Assembly: GCA_027600665.1 (NCBI GenBank)
Contig: JADGJL010000192.1
Span: forward strand, 1-33,387
Source of the DNA: Irineochytrium annulatum
Lineage: Eukaryota; Chytridiomycota; Chytridiomycetes; Chytridiales; Chytridiaceae
Reading direction: 5' to 3'
DNA: 33,387 nt
Position numbers and translations under genes: made by a program. Under the pieces are notes generated by a model. It had not been told where the DNA came from. It searched no databases and worked only from the letters and a program-made list of their open reading frames with translations. Positions 8,851-19,852 of this stretch are shown here, piece by piece (position 1 is the stretch's first letter; every line of letters starts with the position of its first letter).

Positions 8851-10866
8851 ATGTGCGGACGGACGTGCCTGGCCGTCGCCCCGGCCGATTTACGGAGGGC
8901 GACCGGAGCCGCCAGATGGGTCCCATCCACGCCAACCCCCTACCGCAAGGGCCCGGCCTCCTCGGCGCCTGCCTCCAAGCCAGGTCGATCGCACACCTCG
9001 ACCACCTCGCACACCTCCACCACCTCGACCGCGAACGGCCCTCACGACTCGGACGAAGAGCCGGCTTCAACCCAAGCCCCTTCCAACACCATCCGTCTGT
9101 CCTGGAACATCGGCCCGGGACGAAACCACCCGATCTTGACGGCGTCCGCTGACGGCTCCCGCGTGCTCCGGATGATGTCCTGGGGGCTCGTGTGGGGCAA
9201 ACACGATGGGCCAGTACCGTGGGCAGACATCAGGAGGACCATTAACGCGCGGGACGACACCATGATGTCGCCGCAGTCCGTTTGGGCGCGCCAGAGGAAC
9301 TCGAAGCGGTGCGCGGTGCCGGTGCAGGGATTTTTTGAGTGGGATCGGGTCAGGAAGATACCACACTACATTTACCCAAAGGCGAAGGGGTCGCCGATGG
9401 CAACGGAGGAGGGGGGTGACTGGGAAGGCGGGGAGATGCCGAGTTTGCTGTTCTTTGCGGGGTTGTGGGACACGGCGACGGTGGAAGGCGCGGATAGGTT
9501 GTCATTCACCATTGTTACGACGCATACGACCGAGGAATCGAAAGGAGGGCTCGGCTGGCTTCATGAGCGCATGCCCGTTATTTTGGAGAACGAGGAGGAT
9601 CTGAACAGATGGCTGAACCCGAAGGTGCCGTTCGACGAGGTCAAGGACCTTCTAGTTCCTCGCGAGAAGCTTGTCCAATAGTGAGTGTCATCCTCGTCCT
9701 TCGCTTATTCATTTTGATTGATCTGTTTTCCTACTTTCTAACTTTCGTCTGCGCGGGTAGTTATCAAGTGAGTACCTTCGTCGGCCCAGTCAAAAACGAC
9801 TCGCCCGAATGCATTGTGCCGGCGAAGGAGAAGAAGGGCACTTTATTCAAATTCTTAACGAAGGACGGCGAGACGAAAAAGGCGGACGCGAATGCCGGCA
9901 AAATTACAAAGCCCCTGGCGCCCGATGCCGCAGTCAGCATGAACGCCGACGCCTTTACCGACAAGCCGGCCTCTGCAGAGACCCCGCCCAACGTTGCAAC
10001 GAACGGTGGCAACGAGGCCGAACACCAGCCGACGGCGACGAAGGAACGAAGCCCTAAATCACAACCAAAATCCCGCAAGCTCATTGACGACGCGTCCGAA
10101 TCTGAAGCCGAGTTTTCCCCGCGGCCACGCTCCCGCACCAACCCCGCAGGTCACCTTAGCCCGCCCTCCTCGATCCCAGCGGCGCGGAAGCCCGGCAAGA
10201 TTATCCTCGACGACAGCTCGGACCGCGCCTCGGACTTCGAGGGTGACGGCGTTGTCGCCGAGGCGCCGTCCGGTGGTGACGCGGCGTTTTTGAACGCGTT
10301 TAGGACCACGGAGGACATTGAGCGAGAGGAACGCGACAGGGTGATGGCGGTCGAGCTTTCGAAGCAGATGGAGGCCGAGGATACCGTTGGCGGTGGTGGT
10401 AATGATGGCGCCCGGAACAGGAACGGGGGTTCGTCGTCGACTTCGAGGATCCCGATGGAGAGGGGTCCCTCGGCGGGGGCGAGGGAGGAGTGGATGGCGG
10501 AGGAGGATGTGGAGATGGAGGAGATGGAGCGGAACGACCGGGAGCTGGCGATGCGGATGGAGAGAGAGGAGCAGGTAATTAATATACAATTTTATGCTGA
10601 TACGTTCGTTCTGTACTGACGTTCGGCAACTATAACAGGAGAAGTTTGAGGAGAGGGGTGCCGGACCACTGGCGAAGTCGTCGACGGCGACGGCGACGAA
10701 GCGGCCGGCGTTTCAAGATGACACGTCGCAGGAATCGGAGAAGAAGCGGAAGGTGGCGCCTGCGAAAAGCAAGGGGAAGAAGGAGGCCGGCGGAGCGAAG
10801 AAGAAGATCGCGAAGGAGAGCTCATTGGCGAGCACAACCCTTTTGGATTTCTTCAGCAAGAAATGA
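8851..10866 (+). CDS. HMCES: HMCES/SRAP family abasic-site processing protein
   Basis: Three exons, 8851-9680, 9761-10574 and 10639-10866, give 623 residues. SRAP proteins bond covalently to abasic sites in single-stranded DNA through Cys2, exposed when Met1 is removed, which fixes the start at MCGR. The other active-site residues are visible: Asn86 (RLSWN), Glu163 (GFFEWD) and His238 (LHERMP). INARDDTM at 131-138 is a family signature. A Thr/Ser-rich insertion (about 30-80) interrupts the early part of the domain. The first intron (80 bp) splits a Tyr codon inside the domain; the second is 64 bp. After the domain comes a long disordered tail (about 295-610) with two UIM-like segments (around nt 10340-10380 and 10520-10574). 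The C terminus TTLLDFFSKK resembles a PCNA-interacting box. Human HMCES also binds PCNA, but its tail is much shorter. The start lies 101 bp from the 3' LTR. Confidence 0.93.
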
Positions 10867-11336
10867 TTGGTTTTTTTTTTTTTTGTGCTTTTGGCTTGCT
10901 AGCTTTGTGTAGTTCGCAGTAGCTCCTTGCTTGACGAGAACGATTGTTAAATAGCCCTGTGCCTTGTATTTTTTGTAGAATACGAACACATAAATACATG
11001 TATGTTGTTGTAGATTGTAATTGCACCTAGTTTGGTTAGACTTGCATTCATATCAAATATTGAAAGCTCTTGCAACGTCAGTCCCCGAACGCTCAACAAA
11101 ACTGGGAGCTGGAGGAAGCTTATGGCACTCTACCTTTGTATACCTTCCCGTCGAAGTGCCTGGGGCCCTTGCCTTCACAATTCACAATCTGCGATCACTG
11201 GTGATTGAGATGTGTGAAGTGAACATGGAGCGGGGATGCTTCAAGGCCTTGCTCGAGGTTCAGAATGAAGGTGGGAAATGATCAGAGGGTTATCCTGGAA
11301 GTCAAGATCACGCAGAAAAAGACGACACCACCTAGG
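10867..11336. other. Intergenic region between HMCES and the next gene
   Basis: Begins with a T-rich run (about 10871-10885) and an AT-rich 3' flank with AATACGAACACATAAATACA-like sequence, probably the HMCES 3' UTR. A plus-strand frame ending in TGA at 11279-11281 encodes a protein-like stretch (HNLRSLVIEMCEVNMERG) without an ATG start upstream. It may be a relic of an LRR or F-box gene, or chance. An in-frame ATG at 11265 could extend the next gene by 24 residues. Confidence 0.35.
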
Positions 11337-14300
11337 ATGTCGACAGATGGTGATGAGGAGGTCGCGGCCGACCGCGGGTCCCGCCAGGACGCTGGGAACG
11401 CCCACGCGGAGTCAGGGCCCCTCCCTGATTCGCCCGCCCGCTTGAACAAGTTGCTTGGATCCACCAAGACCGCGGTTGCTACAAAGAAACGGGCGTCGAA
11501 GCCGAAGCGGCCGGAGGACGAGGAGGCCACACCCGCCGAGAAGAGTGATCGATTGACCCGGGTGTCGAGGATGGAGAGGCGCAAGCGCGAGCGAGAGGAT
11601 CATGAGGGCATCAGCGTTGGCGACCAGTCGGGACCAAAGAGGAAGCGGGTTTGTGGCGTTTTTACAACCTTTGGGACTTCGGCCGACTGATGCTTCAAGC
11701 TGGCCCGGACGAATACATCGTCGGGATCGAAGCCGTCGCGGAAGTCGGCGGATGGGGAGAAGCTCGTGAAGCCTATGAAGTCGAAGGAACAACAGTCGCC
11801 CAAGTCGCCGCGTGCGAAGAGGGAATATTCTATCTCCAAGTCCGGCCCCGATTACATAAAGCTTCGATTCCCGCATAAGGTTTGAACTAGTTTAACAAGC
11901 AACGTGGTAATTGGCGCGATTCGTACAGTGCCTCGCCGCCCGTCTCTCCCACCCTCCCGAAGTCCACCTTGTCGACCTACTAAATCTACTCGACAGCTCA
12001 CACGACCCTGCGACGTGCCCAATCCCCGACCGAATTATCGGCCTCGCAATGAAGGCCGCCGCGGGGGCGCCAAAGGTCGACGGCGAGAACGACGGGAAGA
12101 TTCACGAATCGGACGTGTGGAGGCCGAGAGTGCCTAAGGTAGTCGCGGAGCGGTTGAGCACGGCGATGTTAAGACATGCGCCGTTTTTGACGCCAGCGCA
12201 GTTTGTGGAGTGCATGTTGTTCATTGAGGCCGGGAAGCAGGATACAAAAGACGGGGTAGTGACGGTGTTGGATGAGGGGTATGAATTTGACGACTGGCGG
12301 GTGAGTGCTTTCACTGAAACATGGATATATTGGCAGACAATTAACCTCGGGCTTCTACAGGAGTTGTGTCGGAACCCACCGACCACGAAAATTGCAAAGC
12401 GGCCGAAAATCAATTTGTCAGAGAGCACGATCGAGCAGCTTAAGCCCAAACACAACGAGACCCTCGATCAGCTAATGGACTTGCTCGAGAGACCCGACGG
12501 TACATCTCCTGACGATAATGTGCCGGACGACGAAGAGTCGACAACCCCCGAGCCAGCGCTGCCCCACTCCACAGACAATGCCTCCTCCACCGCCCCGACC
12601 CCGGTCAAACCGTCAACCGCTTCCACAACCCAGAGAACCACGCACGACCTCCTCGACACCCTCATTGGCCACGCCGTTCGCACTGGGCCGTTGCCGCCTC
12701 ACCGCGTTCGGATCGTCCTGAACCGGCAGGTTTACATCCGCATGGATAGTTTGCGGCACGCGATCGCGCCGCAGCTAACGGCTGCGCAGTTTGTCCAGCT
12801 TTTGCTCGTGGCAAAGGAGGTGAGGGGTGAGGGCAATGCGATCGGGAGACGGAGGCGTAAGGACGTGGAGGCGTTGGAGAGAGACGGGGTTTGGAGGCAT
12901 CTGCATATGGAATACGTACGTTTTCCCTTTCTTTCCCGGGGGTGGGGACGATGATGTTAACAATGAACAACAGCGCCAGCGCGCCAAGATGCAATCTTGT
13001 CAGCCGCTCCCCGTCCCGACAATCCTCCGGTTCCTCCTCCAACGCCACGTCCGGGCCGTCTCGCACCTCCCGTCCCTTGGCCCGGCACGCGCGCGATACA
13101 TGGCCGACCTCGTGCGGGCCGGGCGAGAGAGCATCAAGAGCCGGCAGGCCGAGCTGGACGTTACCGGACCGTTTTGGATCCGGACGAGGGTCGGAAGAGG
13201 GGAGGCGAGGATGCTGAGAGATCTGATGGTGGAATGTGGGGCCGGTGTAGAAATGGAGGTTGTTATTGAGGGGTTAATGGTAATGGGGGAGACTGGCGCG
13301 GGTGGGCAAGTGGGCGACAGCGGTGGGCGGTTGATGATTGAGGGTAGCAATGGAGACGGTGAGGAAGAGGAGGCAGCGGAAAGGAGGAGGGAAGAGCGGG
13401 TTGCGAATATGTCAATGTTCGAGGCGCCATCGGATGAGGAGGAAGGCGACGTGGAGATTGGGCCAGACGGCGCGGCTACCCACGATGCCGCTGCGGTTGC
13501 GAATCAGGAGCTCGGCAACGACTCGGATGATGATGACGATCTACCGATCGCGCTGGTGCGGGCTAAGCGACGCAAGCCGGCGCCTGTTGACTACTCAAAT
13601 GATGACGATTTGCTTATCGCGGTGGTGCGGGCTAAGCGGGGTAAAGCGGCGGCGAAACCTTCTCGAGAAAGGGCCGACTCTGAAGAGATTGCGGCAACAG
13701 CTGGGGAAGCCGAACAAGGGGAAGAGGTTGACGTCAGCAAACCTTCAAGCGCGAGGTCGGGCCAATCCCGCAAGGCTATGGATGGTGGTCCCGTTAGTTT
13801 CGACACCTCGTACGCCGACTTCACCCGCCCGCAAGACGACGACGAGGAGTCCGCCGGACGGTCCATGCCTTCTTCGAGAGCGTCACCAAACCAATCAACT
13901 CAAAGGCGCACGACGGGCAACGCCTTCCCTCTTTTCACGCCGTCACCCATCGCGGCTGCGGCGCCGTCGCCCCCGAGACCGACGCCGAGGACGTACGGTC
14001 GTGGGGCCGTCCACATGTCGACCCCGGCCCGCAAGGGCGTCGATGTGGTGGGGTTAAGCGCAACGCCAAAGGAGACGACGTGGCGTGTTGCGGCGAGGCG
14101 CTCCTCTCCGCTATTGATCCCGTCGCCCGTCGCAGCTGTAACGGCACGGTCTCCGAGACGGATGTCGAAGGTCGGACCTTCGACGCCGAGCCGCGCGCCT
14201 GAGGGTGGTGACGATAAGGATATTGGGACTCCGACGGTGATGGTCAACAAAGCGCCCGTTGACGAGGAACCCGGCTCCCCACCCCTCTTCTCGCCGTCGA

Positions 14301-16591
14301 GCATCGTTTCGGCCGCGACAACGCCCCGTCCCATTTCCGAGATGAACAACGCCAGAGGTCGGTTAAGCCCTATCCCAGCCCTCAACTTGCCGAGCTCGTC
14401 GCCGTCTCCCGTGCGAACTCAGCCGCCCAAGGCGCTTAAGCGGAGCAGGTCGGAATTGGAGAGGGGCGGCGGGTCGTCGTCGTCGGAGGTCTGGCGCAGT
14501 AGGAAGCGGAGGCGGATATTGGAGGAAGAGGAGGAGGATGAGACCGCCGAGGCGGAGAAGGCGGACGGTGGGGATGCGGTTGACGAGGAGGTATTTGCGG
14601 CCGTCGCATTGGTGGAAAGCTCGATGGAGGAGAACGACGAGGCTGACATGGAGGATGAAGGGCGAGTGGGTATGACGCTGGAAAAGGCGATTTCGGTCGC
14701 ATTTACTGCGAACGAGCAATCCAAGGCGGGTACGCCGACTAACACCGCGTTGGAGGGGGATAGAAACGGCCGGGCTGCACCGCCTGGTGCGGAGCGTTTC
14801 GCAGGGCCTAACGAGACGCGCAAGGTTGTTGGAGAGAACGGCTCGGATGAAGAGAAAGAGCAGCCGGTCGACGAACGACTTGATGCCGGCGACGACTCGG
14901 ACGATGCAGATGCTACGCAGGAGCTCCCACCATCACAGGCCAGCCCCGCGTCTCCGAGGAAAGCACCTGCCAGTCCGGTTCGGTCGAGCGGTCGGAGGTC
15001 CCCTGAGTCCGACATTGTCGATATGCGGTCCAGCCCGCGACGGTTGGTGGAAGCTATGCGGTCAAGCCCGCAACGTTCGGTGGATGCTTTTAGGTTAAGC
15101 TCACCACGTCGAGTGTCGAGCCCGCAGCGGGGTATCGGCAACGTGTCGCCGAAGAGGCAACAGGCAGAGCCCGAAGCATCGCAGCAACTTACCCTCGCGT
15201 CACCGAAAAGCACCAAGCGCAAGATTCATTCGTATGTCCTCGCCACTTCCCCGTTAAGGCCCACACACGACGACCCCCCGATGTCGTCGCAAGCCGCCAT
15301 AACTACGGACGACGAAGTTATCGAGGCGACGCAGATCCCGAGCCGCGCTTCGATCATTGTCCCCATCACCCCGCTCGCGACTCAGACACACCACTCATCT
15401 GAGTTGGAGGTCGTGCCATGCTCTCAAAACGAAGGGTCCGACGACATCGATGACGACGAGGTTTTCCACGATGCGCCGGCCGGAGCCGTGACGCCCGTCG
15501 AGGTTCTGCCGGGGCGTTGGTGGACGCCGGCGGTTGCAAAAGAAGATGCGGAGGAGTTTTTGGAGTGCGAGGAGGGTGGCGAGGATTGCCACGTCATGGA
15601 ATCGGAGGCGACCCTGTTGGTTGAGCCGGAAGGAGTGGGCGGGTTGGGTGGGACGCAGGCGAGGGAGGATGTGGATGAGCGCACGGTGGCGGCGGGGCTC
15701 GAGGCGACGCAGCCAGTAGGGGAAGGCGTAAGGAGACTGAGTGTTGGGGAAGTGGATCGGAGCGACCTCGAGGCGACGCAACCGGTGGAGGATGACGCCA
15801 GCTCCCCGAGATCCGAAGAGGAAATTCTTCTTGTGGATTCGGGCATCAGCAAGGACGAGGTGTTGGATAGCGCTGGCGTGCGCCTGATTGCTTCGGCGCG
15901 GTTACCTTCGAAAGGGGACACGATAGGGGGCGAGGGGAAGATGATGGTTGTCGAGATAGGAGCTAAGAGCGTCGCGGAGTCCGGAGTTGGTGCGGGGAAC
16001 ATGGAAATGGCGAAGGAGACCGCCCTTTCACCAGAAGCGGAGGATGATGCCACTCAACGGATGGACTTTGAAGTCACCGGTGTTACGAAGTCTGTATTTG
16101 AAGACGAGGTGTCTCCCTTGGTAGTGGAATCCGAAGGTACGAAGAAGTCGGGGGACGGCAGCGCGACGACGCCCCCCTCTCCAAACCGGTTCAAGCAGCA
16201 AGCTGGAGATCAACCGCCATTGTCGATGTTAAGGAGTGTTGATGGCGGCAAATCGAAGGACGCCGTGGTCGCCCTGTCTGACGAATCAGACACTGAGCGG
16301 AACTCTGGCGACGAAGCTGACAGCGGGTCGCGCGAGCTGATGTCACCCCTCCCCGCGACTCCCGCTACCTCTCAAGTCGTAAGATCCTCGCAGACGCCGG
16401 CGCGGTTTCAAATCTCTCCGAGAGTGTCGATTTCAAGCCAAGGGCAGCCACGGAGGCCGTCGCTGCTCACGAAGGTTGTTGCGAGGAAAATTGTTGCGAG
16501 GAAGGTCTCGGCGGCAAAGGTCGTGACACCGAAGGTTGCTAGCAAACGAGTAGAGTCTAAACGGGTTTCCGGAGTACGTACGATGCAGTAA
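11337..16591 (+). CDS. Large Ser/Pro- and TQ-rich protein with N-terminal helical repeats, function unknown
   Basis: Five exons, all joined in phase 0 with GT..AG introns of 49-60 bp: 11337-11648, 11700-11879, 11929-12300, 12361-12915 and 12974-16591. They encode 1,678 residues. I do not recognise the family. The first 160 residues are basic and disordered with PKRKR-type signals. Residues about 165-520 are folded-looking and contain at least three related units, each opening with P-I/L-P and closing in a helix: LRHAPFLTPAQFVECMLFI near 244, LRHAIAPQLTAAQFVQLLLV near 419 and a weaker one near 490. The remaining 1,100 residues are low-complexity. They include two copies of DDDL(P/L)IA(L/V)VRAKR (about 656-700), acidic runs, many SP/SPRR sites and five D/E-A-T-Q motifs. 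The composition suggests a chromatin or DNA-damage scaffold (inference). The exon 1 start could instead be ATG 11265. Confidence 0.75.
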
Positions 16592-17491
16592 TCATTGCGT
16601 AGTTTAACAACAGAAGCTACTATAAAACGAAAATGCATTGGAAGCCAGCTACTCTCGAGTACACGAAAGGTGAGACGGTGACTACGCCGCTGCGGTCACA
16701 TTCGGGATTGGATGATTTATAAATAAAGAAATCAATTAGAAACAAGTTAAGCGTTTCCTCGATAGGGCTCGCGTCGACCAGACCAGGATCCGCTACCAGG
16801 TAAGAATGGGTATGTCCAGCTGGCAGAGGATGGGCACTACCGGGTTGAAGGAGTCTATCGTCGGTTGGTAATCCGCTACCAGGCAAGAACGGATACATCG
16901 AGCTTGCAGAGGATGGCACCAGGTTAAAGGAAGCTATCATGGTAACCCGAAAAATTGACTGAGGCAGATGGTCTCCTTCAACCTGGTAGTGCCATCCTCT
17001 GCGAGCTGAATGTACCCGTTCTGGCCTGGTAGCGGATCCCTGGCTGGTCGCGGCGCCCGACGCGAGCCCTATCGAGGAAACGAGGCATCAATGTTGACCA
17101 CAACTGATCGTTCAGGTCCCAAGGCCACTTACCGGCGGCTTGCGGCTTCGCCTCCGGCTGGACCACCGCGGACGCGGCGAGCGATGACTTGTCGGCGACG
17201 CCTCGGGGTGGGCGATCGCGATCACCCGCATCCACCATCTGCCGCTGACAGCCGCCGTGATATCGGAGCAGGAAGTGAATGCAATGCAAATTGAAGATAA
17301 CGCAGTGTAATTAATCCACCCGGTCACAAAGATCAGCGAGTTGGATGTACATATTACGTTACCAATTCTACCCATTAAAACCACATCAGGCACACGTGAA
17401 GCTCCACTAACAGGTATCCCCAAAATTCCGCCAACGCATCAACACACCGCCTCACTAGACCCGTATGTGCCAAAAGTACGCCGCGTGCCCC
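16592..17491. other. Convergent intergenic region with foldback repeat
   Basis: Lies between the 3' ends of the 1,678-residue gene and THOC3. Contains AATAAA-like sequence near 16721-16727 (ATAAATAAAG), usable as a polyadenylation signal, and the foldback repeat at 16754-17080. No coding region is supported. Confidence 0.6.
16754..17080. repeat. Foldback (inverted) repeat with an internal direct copy
   Basis: The left arm (16754-16855, opening TTTCCTCGATAGGGCTCGCG) is matched by the reverse complement of the right arm (16971-17080) over about 105 bases with scattered differences and small gaps. A third, partial copy at about 16869-16946 is in the same orientation as the left arm (ATCCGCTACCAGGCAAGAAC, GCAGAGGATGGCACCAGGTT). 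The unit is therefore present three times in two orientations within 330 bp. No transposase frame or flanking duplication is evident; it could be a MITE/foldback element or a decayed tandem family. Confidence 0.8.
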
Positions 17492-18956
17492 TCAGAACAC
17501 CGTAAAGAGCCTCAAATTGCCCTCAGGTGTCCGCGAATTCACCTCGTCTCCCGCATATGCTAGGATATACCGGTGCGGGTGCCACGCGACCGTGTTGGTC
17601 GCGGCCGTGCAGGTGATCGTGTGGACGTGGTCGCCGGATTCCACGTGAGACTAAGCGAGCAGGTACTGTCAAGGATCGTCGCATCGCGGCAGAGCTGGAT
17701 GAAAAAACTTACAATATCAATCATCAGGTCTTCGGAGCCGGAGGCGATAAGCTCGCCGTCGTAGCTGAAGCTGATGGTCCGTACGGGCCAGCTGCAAAAA
17801 CAACTCGGTCAGCAACGAACTCACTCGAGAATCGAAACTCACTCGAGCCGCCCAAAGGTCCTGACGCAACAAAGCTCCTCAAGATCCCAAAGGCCGACGA
17901 TGGAATCGGAGCTGCCTGTCGCAAGATATCTAAATTTCAACGCGACCTGTTAGCTGCCACGGTGAGCAAAAAGAGGAGGAAGAAGCAGGTGGGCCACGAA
18001 CCTTCCCTTCGGGTCGAACTCGATGCAGAAGCAGTTGGCGGTGTGGGCGTGGATGGTGTGAACGAGCTTGAAGCTGGGGAATTCGAGGATTTGGACGGTG
18101 CCTATTCGGGAGTTGCAGTTAGCAAAAATAATGGTGGTGCAAACAAGCAATTAAGTCGAATGCCGACACAATGAGTATTTGTACCTTGGCCCGTAGTTAG
18201 GAAAAATAGGTCGCCGGCATAATTCCAGCTAATCTCATTGATCTTTTGAGGCGTTAGATGAAGCCGCATCGCAAGGAATTACGCACCTCAACGTCCTTCT
18301 GTATTGTATGAAAAATATAATTCCGGTTCTTTGAGTCCGTCCCGCCTCTGGGATCGATAATCGTGATGAGGTCCTCCTACTATCGACATAAGCCCATGCA
18401 CGTTTCCTCCCTTCCACCGAATCAAAAACATACACACCTTGTTCCCGACCGCCACATATCTCCCGTCGGGGCTCCAGCAGACGTTGATGTTCTCCCCGTT
18501 GGTTTGGATCACATGCCGTGGCTTTGACGGAACCCGGATGTCCCAAAGCCGCACGGTCCGATCCACCGACGCCGTCGCGAGTCTATCCGGGTCCGTCGGG
18601 TCCCACGCGAGCTGGTCGACGTCCCCGCTGTGGCCCTTGAGCTCGATGGCGTCCTTTGGATTTGACTGCACCATTGGATCAGATACGCGAGTAACAGCCA
18701 TGAAAAAGGGCAACGAGAACGTACGATCCGGTCCGTATTCCATACTCGCGCGGTCTTGTCCACGGATCCCGACGCCAGCCGCTCGCCGTTGCAATTCCAT
18801 CCTACGGTGTGAACCTGTTCGCCGGCCATCAGATGACGTGGGGAGCCGATGCCTGAGCCTGCCTACCTTCTCCTTGTGGCCCCGGAGCTCCTTGATGGTT
18901 CCCTTGGCCAGAGCCTGCTGGAGCTTGATGACGGTTGATGATGGGGCGGCCAACAT
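17492..18956 (-). CDS. THOC3: THO complex subunit 3 (Tex1/THOC3), WD40 protein
   Basis: Nine exons on the minus strand: 18867-18956, 18725-18814, 18438-18665, 18287-18376, 18185-18242, 18002-18101, 17843-17929, 17713-17791 and 17492-17650. They give 326 residues; human THOC3 is about 350. All introns are GT..AG, 44-83 bp. THOC3 is a beta-propeller subunit of the THO/TREX complex that couples transcription with nuclear mRNA export. The THOC3 signature runs through the protein: GHKEKVHTVGWNCNGERLAS, then GENINVCWSPDGRYVAVGNK, HTANCFCIEFDPKGR, LATGSSDSIVGLWD, WPVRTISFSYDG and ASGSEDLMIDI, ending in a variable blade near EGNLRLFTVF. Its start codon faces the decayed F-box copy upstream, so its promoter must lie in or beside that relic. 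Confidence 0.93.
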
Positions 18957-19014
18957 CAGGATCGGCGAAGACAGGCAGAAAAACTATTCGGACCACGTTG
19001 TCCAGAGTTCTCGG

Positions 19015-19600
19015 CGATGCCTCCTTCCTGTCCGCGAGCTCCTCTCACTATCCTTCTCCGACGGCGGGCTGGTGCGTCTTTGACGGCCATGACAGCTCTG
19101 CATGCCTGCTGATCAAGATTTGGGATGTAGAGGACGATGCCTGCTGGGTGTGTGCGTGCCTCGAACCTGGCCGTTCTAGCCCAACGGCACGGCGGCACGT
19201 TAAACGCCGCCGTGCGTCGTTCGCTTGCCGCCCACGAGCAGCTTATCGTTCAACACTTGCAGGGGACGCAGCAGTGGGTGCCTGGCCCGCGGTCCTGCAC
19301 CAACATGCGATGCTTCCATGCATAATCTCCCGACCACCTCTTTGCGCAGCTGCGGTGGCTCTTCTGAGCCGCGGCAGGCTGGGCCCCCTTGACAAGGAGG
19401 TCGGCAATCCGGACCGGGATAAGCCGCCGTGGAGGGCAGTAATTAACTACGTGCACTGGATTCGTTGGTGAGATGGCACCTGGCGCCCGTGTTATTTTGA
19501 AAAAGCTCTTTATCGGTCACTGCGACCGACGGCGAACGATGTTAGGTGGCCCCGGCGGATGTCGTGAGGTTCCTGGCGACCTATGCAATACAGCATGACC
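19015..19600 (+). pseudogene. Decayed partial copy of the downstream F-box/ankyrin-like gene
   Basis: DNA and broken frames match the intact gene at 19853-21466. Examples are GHDSSACLLIKIWDVEDD against GHDDSECLLIKICDNEDE, the stretch around CGTGCGTCGTTCG, and GGATGTCGTGAGGTTCCTGG (about 19557-19576) against the intact copy near 20567. The N-terminal F-box part is missing, frames switch repeatedly and stops are present (for example TGA at 19081). Similarity fades after about 19600. It sits between the THOC3 start and its intact paralogue in the same orientation, as expected of a tandem duplication that died. Confidence 0.85.
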
Positions 19601-19852
19601 TCGAGGTGGCCAGGCTCTAATAGCAAGTCCGGATGATGTCTCTTTCAACGTCTACCTAAGCCTGGCGTGCAATTACCTCTCCATGAAGAATGGGACGCGT
19701 TTTTGCGTAAGCCTGTTGGGGTGATGATTGTTAGGTCCACCGCCTCAAGAATAGTTGCCTAAAGTCAACACTCAAAAGGTCGCCTTTTATTCGGCTTGGG
19801 ATGGGAGCAGACATGGAGTGGAAACTTGCGCTTTTGACACGCCCTCTCGACC

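Noticed and set aside
14419..15222. Minus-strand 267-codon frame inside the 1,678-residue gene
   Set aside because: Low-complexity Ser/Ala antisense shadow; the plus frame is open for 1,200 codons and spliced in phase with upstream exons.
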